Assembly: GCA_964559175.1 (NCBI GenBank)
Contig: CAZLGT010000001.1
Location: forward strand, 1 to 64,000
Direction of reading: 5' to 3'
DNA: 64,000 nt
Source of the DNA: Mariniphaga sp964559175
GTDB lineage: Bacteria > Bacteroidota > Bacteroidia > Bacteroidales > Prolixibacteraceae
The notes under the pieces were generated by a model. The model had not been told where the DNA came from. It ran no database searches and saw only the letters and a list, made by a program, of their open reading frames with translations. A program made the translations under genes and the position numbers. Of this stretch, positions 26,264 through 33,474 are shown one piece after another. Numbering within the stretch: position 1 is the first letter of the stretch; every line of letters starts with the position of its first letter.

Positions 26264-27364
26264 TTATTGATTGTTATTAATTCCGTTTTGAACGTGCCGG
26301 TTAAAACTGATGTAAAAATCCAGGTTTTCCTGAATTATAACGTCCAGCGGAACATGCTGAATTTTATCCGGGTTTTTTTTAAATACAAAAAAATCGAACA
26401 ACGTTTGAATTGCTCTTTTTCCTTGTTGAACAGGGCTTTGGGAGATAATAAAGTCGATTCCCCCGTTTTTCAGGTGTTCCATATTTTCAGGAACCAAATC
26501 ATAACCCACCAGTCGGATGTCCAGATCATGAAGGCGGTGAAATTCTGCTACCAGAAAAGCTTTGGAATTGGTTACAAAAGCCCCTTTAATGGCCGGGTGT
26601 TTTATATAGAACCGGGTGAGTTCCCTGAAAACATTCTCCTTTTGGGTGGAGTTGATGGTAAGTGTGTGGATTGTTTTTGATTTCTCCATTCCATTTTCAT
26701 GAAAATAATTATTAAAACCCTCCTCCATTCGATGAAGCGCCGATGCGTTTTCAAAACCTTTGACCATGTTCACGATAAGCATTTCAGCGTTATCTGGAAG
26801 GAGAGAATTTAACAGCCGTCCGGCAATGAAAGCACTTTGTTTCACATCCGGGCCAATGTAGGAAAGACTTTGTCCGCCCGGTAAATCAGCATCAATAAAA
26901 ATGTAAGGGATAGTTTTTTGTCTCAGTTTTTCAGCGAAAACCTTGCTTTCCTTCAGGAAAAGCGGGGCGAGTACCACCCCGTTTGGTTCAATCGCGGCTA
27001 TTTTATTTGCCTGCTGTGTAAAGCTTTTTTCATCGAAAAGGTCGTAGAAAAAATATTCGGTAATAATTCCGTAATCCTTAAACTGAGTCGCAGCCATTTC
27101 CAGTCCCTGCAACGGCATAGACCAGTAATGCCCCGGATAGGGAGCAGCGGGAACAAGTACACAAATGGTGAATTGATTTCCAAGAGCGAGGGTCCGCGCC
27201 AGCATATTCGGGTTAAATTTGAGTTTTTCGATTGCTTCTTCCACCTTTTTTCGTTTTTCAGGTGAAACTTTGCCCCGGTTGTGGATTACCCGGTCGATGG
27301 TGCCCACCGAAACGTTGGCGTATCGGGCTACATCCTGAATGGTTACTTTTTTGGTTCGCTCCAT
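26264..27364 (-). CDS. LacI-family transcriptional regulator
   Basis: The 366-residue protein begins with a LacI helix-turn-helix (VTIQDVARYANVSVGTIDRVIHNRG, about 6-30) followed by the hinge helix FNPNMLARTLALG. A periplasmic-binding-protein-like effector domain follows. It probably senses a sugar from the substrate chain of the following cluster. Start at 27364 puts the HTH at the N-terminus; an in-frame start upstream would add 19 residues with no family match. A TTTG-N19-TACATTTG promoter and a LacI-type operator precede it, so autoregulation is likely. Confidence 0.92.
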   Translation of the reverse strand: MERTKKVTIQDVARYANVSVGTIDRVIHNRGKVSPEKRKKVEEAIEKLKFNPNMLARTLALGNQFTICVLVPAAPYPGHYWSMPLQGLEMAATQFKDYGIITEYFFYDLFDEKSFTQQANKIAAIEPNGVVLAPLFLKESKVFAEKLRQKTIPYIFIDADLPGGQSLSYIGPDVKQSAFIAGRLLNSLLPDNAEMLIVNMVKGFENASALHRMEEGFNNYFHENGMEKSKTIHTLTINSTQKENVFRELTRFYIKHPAIKGAFVTNSKAFLVAEFHRLHDLDIRLVGYDLVPENMEHLKNGGIDFIISQSPVQQGKRAIQTLFDFFVFKKNPDKIQHVPLDVIIQENLDFYISFNRHVQNGINNNQ

Positions 27365-27387
27365 CGGTTTTTGAAGTAAAATTTTAT

Positions 27388-27418
27388 CAAATGTAAAAAA
27401 ATGATAATCAACTACAAA
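27388..27418 (-). promoter_or_regulatory. Promoter of the LacI-led cluster
   Basis: On the minus strand TTTG (27418-27415), a 19-base spacer and TACATTTG (27395-27388) fit the Bacteroidota consensus fully. Expected transcription start is near 27381, 17 bases before the ATG. The LacI-type operator begins immediately upstream of the -33 element. Confidence 0.65.
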
Positions 27419-27420
27419 CA

Positions 27421-27445
27421 AAATGTGTGTGCGTGCACACTTTCC
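27421..27445. promoter_or_regulatory. LacI-type operator, copy 1
   Basis: The site contains GTGTG and CACAC arms around a central CG pair. It shares 19 of 25 bases with copy 2 at 27537-27561, including AAAT at the left edge and CACACTTT on the right. A central CpG with inverted arms is typical of LacI-family sites. It lies next to the cluster promoter. Confidence 0.65.
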
Positions 27446-27536
27446 GATGGTGCCGGTGACTGAACAATTAAATTATATGACTGATATATAGATTTTTATT
27501 ATTTGGTATGAGTTGCAAAAAATGTTGCAAAACAGA

Positions 27537-27561
27537 AAATATGTGTTCGGACACACTTTTT
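27537..27561. promoter_or_regulatory. LacI-type operator, copy 2
   Basis: The site is TGTGT-N4-ACACA with central CG, flanked by AAAT(A) and CTTTTT. It agrees with copy 1 at 19 of 25 positions, with start-to-start distance 116 bp. It lies 66 bp before the ATG of the Ca/Na antiporter gene. DNA looping between the two sites, or control of the antiporter gene, are both possible. Confidence 0.6.
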
Positions 27562-27626
27562 GGCAGTTCACAGGATTATTTGTTTTTTTACACGTTGAGA
27601 AATCAATTATCACCAAAAATATTCTA

Positions 27627-28583
27627 ATGCTTGTAAACAGTTTATTGCTGGTCTTAGGTCTTGCGGTTTTAATTAAAGGGGCTGACTGGATGGTGAACGG
27701 CGCTTCGGCGCTGGCAAAAAAATACCAGGTTTCCGATTTGGTGATTGGGCTAACTATTGTTGCCTTTGGAACTTCGGCTCCGGAACTGGTGGTAAATGTG
27801 ATTGCATCGTCACAAAATTTCAACGACATTGTTTTGGGAAACGTATTGGGGAGCAACATCGCCAATCTTTTTTTAATTCTGGGAATCACCGGAATCATTT
27901 ACCCGTTGGTTGTACAATCGAGCACTACCTGGAAAGAAATTCCCATTTCGCTGCTGGCTGTGGTGCTTTTATTCTTGTTGGCCAATAACTTTTTCCTTTA
28001 TGAAAATCCCGTGATCTCAAGGTTCGACGGCCTGTTTCTACTGTTGATGTTCGGTTTGTTTTTGTTTTATGTTTACCGCCTTTCAAAAACCGACACGGCT
28101 CCCAAAGAGGTTGTGGTTAGCGAAATGTCGTTATTCAAAATGATTGCATTTATTGTTATTGGTCTTGCCGGACTGATACTTGGCGGGCGCCTGGTGGTGA
28201 ACAATGCGGTTGAAATAGCTACCATTCTGGGCCTGAGTGAAAAAATAATCGGGTTTACCATTGTGGCTATTGGTACTTCGCTGCCCGAGCTGGCAACTTC
28301 GGTGGTGGCCGCCCTTAAAAAAAACACCAATATTGCTGTGGGAAATATCATCGGCTCCAACATCTTTAATATTTTTCTTGTTATCGCGACAAGTGCAGTG
28401 GTGTCTCCTGTTGTTTTCAATCCGGTTTTTAATACCGACATGTACCTGCTGGCTGGAGGTACGCTGTTTCTTTTCATTGCCATGTTTACCGGCGGAAAAA
28501 AGAAGCTCGACCGCTGGGAAGCCATTATTTTATTGTTGGTTTACCTCGGTTACACTGCTATGCTTGTGGCAAAGGAAATCTGA
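27627..28583 (+). CDS. Calcium/sodium antiporter, CaCA (YrbG) family
   Basis: The 318-residue protein has about 10 membrane segments in two inverted halves, each with the alpha-repeat. The first is GTSAPELVVNVIAS with GNVLGSNIANL; the second is GTSLPELATSVVAAL with GNIIGSNIFNI. The acidic residues of the ion pathway are kept in both. It would exchange cytosolic calcium for sodium or protons. Start at 27627 begins directly with TM1; the open frame farther upstream would run through operator copy 2. It is divergent from the LacI gene. Confidence 0.9.
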   Translation: MLVNSLLLVLGLAVLIKGADWMVNGASALAKKYQVSDLVIGLTIVAFGTSAPELVVNVIASSQNFNDIVLGNVLGSNIANLFLILGITGIIYPLVVQSSTTWKEIPISLLAVVLLFLLANNFFLYENPVISRFDGLFLLLMFGLFLFYVYRLSKTDTAPKEVVVSEMSLFKMIAFIVIGLAGLILGGRLVVNNAVEIATILGLSEKIIGFTIVAIGTSLPELATSVVAALKKNTNIAVGNIIGSNIFNIFLVIATSAVVSPVVFNPVFNTDMYLLAGGTLFLFIAMFTGGKKKLDRWEAIILLLVYLGYTAMLVAKEI

Positions 28584-28679
28584 GTTTGACCTGGTTTGTC
28601 AACCATTCATTTTTCTACTGAACTTTAATATAAAAATTTTGTTTTATTTTGTGTGTTAAAAATTAGACAAAGAATAAAA

Positions 28680-29597
28680 ATGAAAAACAACTGGACAACA
28701 AGAAATATTCCTGATTTAAAAGGAAAAGTTATTATAGTTACCGGCGGAAACAGCGGACTTGGATATTGGTCGGTGAAAGCGTTTGCCGAAAAAGGAGCAG
28801 AAGTGATCTTGGCAAGCCGCTCTATAGAAAATGGAGAGAAAGCCAAAACAGAAATTCTGAACGAAATTCCTGAAGGAAAAATTGAAGTGGATGAACTCGA
28901 CTTGGCCGATTTGGAGTCGGTGCGCCGGTTTGCCAAAAACTTTCAGCAGAAACATTCGCGACTGGATATTTTGCTGAACAACGCCGGAATTATGACCACA
29001 CCATACTTTAAAACCAAAGACGGTTTTGAAGGTCAAACCGGAACCAATCATCTGGGGCATTTTGCACTTACCGGGTTGCTGCTTCCTGTGCTGAAAAAAT
29101 CACCTAAATCGAGGGTAGTTAATGTAAGCAGCATGGCACACAAGCAGGGAAAGATGGATTTTGACAATTTATTGTTTGAAAACGGCAAAGGCTATTCGCC
29201 CATGAAATCCTATGGTCGTTCAAAGCTGGCCAATATGCTGTTTACTTATGAATTACAGCGCTTTTTTGAGGGAAATAAAATTGACAGCATTTCAGTGGCT
29301 GCGCATCCCGGTGTTTCACAAACCGAACTGTTTCGCTACCTCGATGAAAAATGGTACTTCCGGATGGTTCGGCCACTGTTTAAAGCCATTTCCCAAGAAG
29401 GCAAAATGGGCGCATTGCCCCAAATCAGGGCAGCAGTTGACTCTGATGTTAAGGGCGGCGAATACTATGGCCCCAGCGGTTTTATGGAACTGAAAGGCTA
29501 CCCTGTAAAAGTGCAGTCCAACGGCCGCTCGCACAGCGAAGAAGATGCAAGAAGGTTGTGGGAGGTTTCGGAGGAGCTGACAGGGGTGAGTATTTAG
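28680..29597 (+). CDS. Short-chain dehydrogenase/reductase, retinol-dehydrogenase-like
   Basis: The 305-residue enzyme is a classical SDR. TGGNSGLG (about 20-27) binds NADP(H), NNAGI lies in the fourth beta-strand, and the active site has Ser in NVSSMAH and Tyr-Gly-Arg-Ser-Lys (YGRSK). The closest general type is the long-chain WW-oxidoreductase/retinol-dehydrogenase branch, with a broad lipid or carbonyl substrate range. The stop overlaps the stop of the convergent M20 gene by four bases (29594-29597). Start at 28680 is preceded by AGAATAAAA. Confidence 0.88.
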   Translation: MKNNWTTRNIPDLKGKVIIVTGGNSGLGYWSVKAFAEKGAEVILASRSIENGEKAKTEILNEIPEGKIEVDELDLADLESVRRFAKNFQQKHSRLDILLNNAGIMTTPYFKTKDGFEGQTGTNHLGHFALTGLLLPVLKKSPKSRVVNVSSMAHKQGKMDFDNLLFENGKGYSPMKSYGRSKLANMLFTYELQRFFEGNKIDSISVAAHPGVSQTELFRYLDEKWYFRMVRPLFKAISQEGKMGALPQIRAAVDSDVKGGEYYGPSGFMELKGYPVKVQSNGRSHSEEDARRLWEVSEELTGVSI

Positions 29598-30910
29598 TTC
29601 ATCAACCTCACCACATTCCCCGCCATAACCTTAATCCCGGTTTCAATGGTTTTTTCGTAGTCGGGATTCAGGAAGGGCGAATGCAGCGGAAAAGGTTCCT
29701 TCCCTTCGGCTTTTAATTGTTGCATCAATTCGGGACTGGTGCTACCCAGCCAGATGAGGCAGATGGGAATATTTTCAGGGGTGCGTCCGTAAACGCCAAA
29801 ATCTTCACCCACCATGGCCGGAGAGGTTTTTACAATGTTTGCTGTTCCGATTATTTCCGAAGCAAAACCATGCAGTTTTTCGCTTAGTTCCGTGTTGTTC
29901 AAAACCGGTGGCGTGTATTCATCCAGAACCACAACTTCCGGCAGCAGGTCGTCGGGCATGCCGGCCGTTTGTGCGGCTGCATTGCAAATTCGGCGGATGG
30001 CGGAAATCACCTGTTCAATCACTTCATCGGAATAATAGCGTAGCGTAAGTTCCATTTTAACTTCGTCGGGGATGATGTTGGGACGGGTGCCGCCGTGAAT
30101 GGAACCAACGGTTACAACTGCCGGTTCCAGCGGACTGATTTCGCGGCTGACAATGGTTTGAAGATCGAGCACAATGCGCGAGGCAATCACAATGGGGTCA
30201 ATGCACTTTTCGGGATAAGCGCCATGTCCGCCTTTTCCAAAGACGGTTATTTCCACGGTTTCAACGCCCGCAAAAATGGGGCCGCCCACCAGGCCAATCT
30301 GCCCCGATTCCAGTTCAGGATTGATGTGATAGGCCATGGCATAATCGGGTTTCGGAAAGCGGGTAAACAGTCCGGATTCGATGGCTAAGCTTGCGCCGCC
30401 ACTAACTTCCTCGGCCTGCTGGGCAATAACCACAAGTGTTCCCTGCCAGTGTTCTTTTAACGCTGCCAGTGTGTGAATCGTTCCCGTCCAAACCGACATG
30501 TGGATGTCGTGGCCACAGGCGTGCATTACCGGAACTTCTTCGCCATTTTGGTTTTTGGCTGTTTTGGTACTGGCAAATTCCAGCCCGGTTTTTTCCTGTA
30601 CCGGCAGGGCGTCCATATCGGTACGCAACATCACCACCGGGCCTTCGCCGTTTTTTAAAACACCCACCACATTATTGCCGCCCACTTTTTCGGTGACTTC
30701 AAAACCTGCCTTTTTCAATTCAGCAGCCATTCGCTTGGCCGATTCAAACTCCTGAAACGACAACTCCGGGTTTTGGTGAAGGTGTTTGCACAACTCCAGG
30801 GCATAACCGGTTTGATTCCGGGCTTCTTCTTGAATTTCTTCCAAAATCTGGGCAAAAGTGTTGTTTTGAAAAACCATGACAATCAGGATAAAAAATATTT
30901 TTGAATTCAT
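29594..30910 (-). CDS. M20D-type amidohydrolase/peptidase, exported
   Basis: The 438-residue protein has a signal peptide (IFFILIVMVFQNNTFAQ). Metal-site motifs are MHACGHDIHMS and QQAEEVSGGA with the catalytic Glu; late His residues close the site. This pattern fits the hippurate/indole-acetyl-amino-acid hydrolase branch (M20D), which cuts N-acyl amino acids. Export to the periplasm is common in this phylum. It converges with the SDR gene. An exact substrate cannot be given. Confidence 0.88.
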   Translation of the reverse strand: MNSKIFFILIVMVFQNNTFAQILEEIQEEARNQTGYALELCKHLHQNPELSFQEFESAKRMAAELKKAGFEVTEKVGGNNVVGVLKNGEGPVVMLRTDMDALPVQEKTGLEFASTKTAKNQNGEEVPVMHACGHDIHMSVWTGTIHTLAALKEHWQGTLVVIAQQAEEVSGGASLAIESGLFTRFPKPDYAMAYHINPELESGQIGLVGGPIFAGVETVEITVFGKGGHGAYPEKCIDPIVIASRIVLDLQTIVSREISPLEPAVVTVGSIHGGTRPNIIPDEVKMELTLRYYSDEVIEQVISAIRRICNAAAQTAGMPDDLLPEVVVLDEYTPPVLNNTELSEKLHGFASEIIGTANIVKTSPAMVGEDFGVYGRTPENIPICLIWLGSTSPELMQQLKAEGKEPFPLHSPFLNPDYEKTIETGIKVMAGNVVRLMN

Positions 30911-30977
30911 TTTTACAACTCATTTTCAATATTTCGAAAATACGGAAAGTTTTGGAAAATGGGGTAGTCTGAAAAAA

Positions 30978-31012
30978 TAAACCTTCAAGGTTTCCAAAAC
31001 CTTGAAGGTTTA
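30978..31012. terminator. Long hairpin of the ACCTTGAAGGT repeat type
   Basis: Arms of 16 bases (30978-30993 and 30997-31012) are perfect inverted copies around a 3-base loop; the core is AAACCTTCAAGGTTT. It follows the stop of the DUF1080 gene on the minus strand by 25 bp and can end its transcript. The same sequence type is widespread in intergenic DNA of Bacteroidota, so it may also be a dispersed repeat. Confidence 0.6.
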
Positions 31013-31036
31013 AATATGTAAAAAACAATAATCTAA

Positions 31037-32038
31037 CTACTTCACAATAGGAGTTAGCACCATATTCCGGTACGAAACTTTGCCGTGGTCGCCCTGAAGA
31101 TATATGGGGCCCGGTGCAAACACATCGGCACTGATGGCGCCACCAGTTGGGCCGTAAACCGGCTGGTTGTTGATAATGGTGGTGCCGTTGAGTTTTACGG
31201 TTACATGGCGGTCGCACAGTGTGATGTCCATGGTTTGCCACTCGCCGGCAGGTTTTTCAGCAGCTACAGTTGGCGTAATTCGGCTGTATAATGCGCCCAT
31301 GTTGTGTGAATCGAGGTCCCGCCCGTAGGAATCAAGCACCTGGATTTCGAATATCCCCCGCAGGTAAACGCCGCTGTTGCTGCCTTTCGGAATATTTACC
31401 TCCAACGTAAGGTTAAAATCTTCGAACTCCTGTTCGGTGCGGATGTTCCCGTAAGAAATACGTTCACCTTCTCTTTGCACAGGGTCGTTTACCAGTACAC
31501 CGTCAACCACCTTAAAACCATTTGCCTGGTTCGGGTTAATGAGTTTCCAGCCCGAAAGGTCTTTCTCATTAAACAGCTTCACAGGCTCGCCGTATTTCAC
31601 CTTCGACAGGTCTGGAGCAGACGGCACATCGGGGAGTTTCCAACCATAAAATTTCGCTTGGTTTGTATTCATCCCGTCGCGGGCCGGTTGTATGGAAACA
31701 CCGGAAATGCGGTCGCCGCTGCGTGTGACTTTAAACAGGTGGGGAGCCACCATTTTCCGTTCTTTCCCGTCTTTGCCTTCGCGGGTAACTTCGCCGGCAC
31801 GCATCACTATCAGGTTATCGTCGTCGAGCAGAAAAACACTTTGCACGGGTGTAACGCTTCCCCCGCGCCATAGCAGTTCGGCATCGAGGAACCCGTTGTT
31901 TTCAAAAACCTGAAGCCAGCCTACTGAGCCGCCTTCAATTTCTATGGTCCACATGCCGTAAAAGCCGTCGGGTTTCTGGGCGCTGGCAAACAAAATGGTT
32001 GTAAAAACCGTGATAAACAGTAAAGCTATTTTTTTCAT
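31037..32038 (-). CDS. DUF1080 protein, 3-keto-disaccharide hydrolase-like, exported
   Basis: The 333-residue protein starts with a signal peptide (IALLFITVFTTILFASAQ). Its C-terminal half (about 150-330) is a concanavalin-like jelly roll with the DUF1080 marks LFNEKDLSGWKL, the NSGVYLRG motif and WQTMDITL. DUF1080 members are linked to hydrolysis or elimination of 3-keto-glycosides made by Gfo/Idh/MocA oxidases. Three such oxidoreductases are encoded in the cluster at 19221-26252, although not in the same operon. The N-terminal 140 residues are a less usual extension that I do not recognise. A hairpin follows. Confidence 0.85.
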   Translation of the reverse strand: MKKIALLFITVFTTILFASAQKPDGFYGMWTIEIEGGSVGWLQVFENNGFLDAELLWRGGSVTPVQSVFLLDDDNLIVMRAGEVTREGKDGKERKMVAPHLFKVTRSGDRISGVSIQPARDGMNTNQAKFYGWKLPDVPSAPDLSKVKYGEPVKLFNEKDLSGWKLINPNQANGFKVVDGVLVNDPVQREGERISYGNIRTEQEFEDFNLTLEVNIPKGSNSGVYLRGIFEIQVLDSYGRDLDSHNMGALYSRITPTVAAEKPAGEWQTMDITLCDRHVTVKLNGTTIINNQPVYGPTGGAISADVFAPGPIYLQGDHGKVSYRNMVLTPIVK

Positions 32039-32059
32039 TTCTAAAAGGTTTAATGGATT

Positions 32060-32518
32060 TTATTTTTTTCTTTTCAATTCTTTTTCAAGATATATTTGAA
32101 ACATCTCGTCAGTTGAAATGATTTGATGAAAGCCTTTTTCCTGAAGTCCTTCTATTAATTTCTTATCACCAGTCCATAATTTACATTTCAATTGCATTGC
32201 AAGGCCTACAAATAAGATATCATCGGGATCAATACCCTTTGTTAACTTATCAGCCTGGTAATAACAGTCAGGATTTATCAATAATTGATTTACAAATTTG
32301 ATTTTTGATTTTATTAAGCCATAAATTTTATAATAGTCTTTCTTGTTTAATCCGCTAATATTTAATATTTTGTCTTCATGTTTGTCAATATCTTCCTTCA
32401 ATTGACTGATAGATGAAAAATGAAAATATTTTGAACCATTAAGAATTATTTGACCTATCGGACTGTCGGGATTAAGTATTGCACTGAAAACTATATTTGT
32501 ATCAATGACAAAATTCAT
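32060..32518 (-). CDS. PIN-domain protein, probable toxin
   Basis: The 152-residue protein has the acidic residues of a PIN ribonuclease: Asp in VIDTNIVFS at the start, Asp residues in DPDDILFVGLA, and Asp in LWTGDKKL. Such proteins are the VapC-like toxins of type II systems and cleave RNA. The gene lies 8 bp behind a 66-residue protein gene that would be the antitoxin. Base composition looks more AT-rich than the surroundings, which suggests acquisition by transfer. The target is unknown. Confidence 0.8.
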   Translation of the reverse strand: MNFVIDTNIVFSAILNPDSPIGQIILNGSKYFHFSSISQLKEDIDKHEDKILNISGLNKKDYYKIYGLIKSKIKFVNQLLINPDCYYQADKLTKGIDPDDILFVGLAMQLKCKLWTGDKKLIEGLQEKGFHQIISTDEMFQIYLEKELKRKK

Positions 32519-32526
32519 GGATGGAT

Positions 32527-32727
32527 TTATTCTCTTAATTTCCTAACCTTCTCCATCATTGAACGATTAACTTTTTTTACTAACTCATCAATGTCAGATT
32601 GTTTAGCTTTAGATTTGGAAACTAATTCTTTATATTCCAAATAGTCTAACATGTCCTGTAAATCGGAGGTATTTGTTTGAGGTGATAATCTTACCAGTAT
32701 CTCATTATTTATTCGTTCAACTATCAT
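32527..32727 (-). CDS. Small helical protein, probable antitoxin of the PIN pair
   Basis: The 66-residue product is highly charged and helical (ERINNEILVRLS and LQDMLDYLEYKELVSKSK) and ends with MEKVRKLRE. It directly precedes the PIN gene on the same strand, the usual order antitoxin-toxin. No clear DNA-binding motif is visible. The start at 32727 is chosen since the upstream in-frame ATG would add six residues MIKIKI from AT-rich promoter DNA. Confidence 0.7.
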   Translation of the reverse strand: MIVERINNEILVRLSPQTNTSDLQDMLDYLEYKELVSKSKAKQSDIDELVKKVNRSMMEKVRKLRE

Positions 32728-32830
32728 TATTTTAATTTTTATCAAAGTTAGGAAATTTGTGACAAATTGACCATTTGGAGTAAATAACTTACAACCAAAA
32801 ATTAGTTAAAACTTTTTTTGTCAGCAAAAA

Positions 32831-33415
32831 TCACCAAACCAAATCACACGCTTCTGACGGCATCCAGTGTTTGTCTTTGCCTTCCCATTTTACATTGCAG
32901 CCAATGGGATTTGTAAGCGGCACCGAAACCAGTTTGCCTGAGGTGAGTTCATCCAGCGCCCGTTCCAAATCATTCACCGTCATTTTCGACACGTCACGTG
33001 GATTGTCAACTCCCCTGCCGGTGTACACCAGTTTCCGGTTTTCATCAAAAACATAAAAGTGCGGGGTACGCAAAGCGCCGTAAGCCAGTGCCACTTCCTG
33101 CGACTCGTCGTACAAATATTTCCATGGAAATTTGTACTCTTCCATGCGTTTTTTCATGTGGTCGAAATCGTCTTCCGGATAGGTATTGGCGCTGTTGGAA
33201 TTAATGCCCACAAACACCACGCCTTTGTCTTTGTACTTTTCGGCAGTTTGCCGGGTCACTTCGTCGCTGCCAATTACATACGGACAATGGTTGCAGGTGA
33301 AAAACACCACCAGGTATTTTACATCCTTAAAACTGCTGAGCGAATAGGTTTTCCCGTCGGTGGCGGGCAGGTTAAAACCTTTTGCTTTTTCTCCCGGTTG
33401 TAATGTAAAACTCAT
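32831..33415 (-). CDS. Thioredoxin-fold AhpC/TSA-like protein
   Basis: The 194-residue protein is a peroxiredoxin/thioredoxin-like fold, with GEKAKGFNLPATDGK at the start and the active-site region FFTCNHCPYV (two Cys, C-N-H-C). The CxxC form fits the thioredoxin-like branch related to resA/TlpA with a possible role in disulfide handling or peroxide defence. No signal peptide is seen, so it should act in the cytosol. It stands alone between the antitoxin and an M20 gene. Family name is confident; role is not. Confidence 0.85.
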   Translation of the reverse strand: MSFTLQPGEKAKGFNLPATDGKTYSLSSFKDVKYLVVFFTCNHCPYVIGSDEVTRQTAEKYKDKGVVFVGINSNSANTYPEDDFDHMKKRMEEYKFPWKYLYDESQEVALAYGALRTPHFYVFDENRKLVYTGRGVDNPRDVSKMTVNDLERALDELTSGKLVSVPLTNPIGCNVKWEGKDKHWMPSEACDLVW

Positions 33416-33474
33416 AATTTCTCTCTTTTTGTTTCTCTAAAAAAGAAAAAAACGAAGGTGCTGATTTGTTCAGT

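Noticed and set aside
16834..27364. Cluster as a classical polysaccharide utilisation locus
   Set aside because: No SusC-type TonB receptor or SusD-like lipoprotein is coded in the cluster or elsewhere in this window.
27513..27626. Upstream ATG extending the Ca/Na antiporter by 38 residues
   Set aside because: The extension reads through operator copy 2 and has no family match; TM1 begins right after the ATG at 27627.
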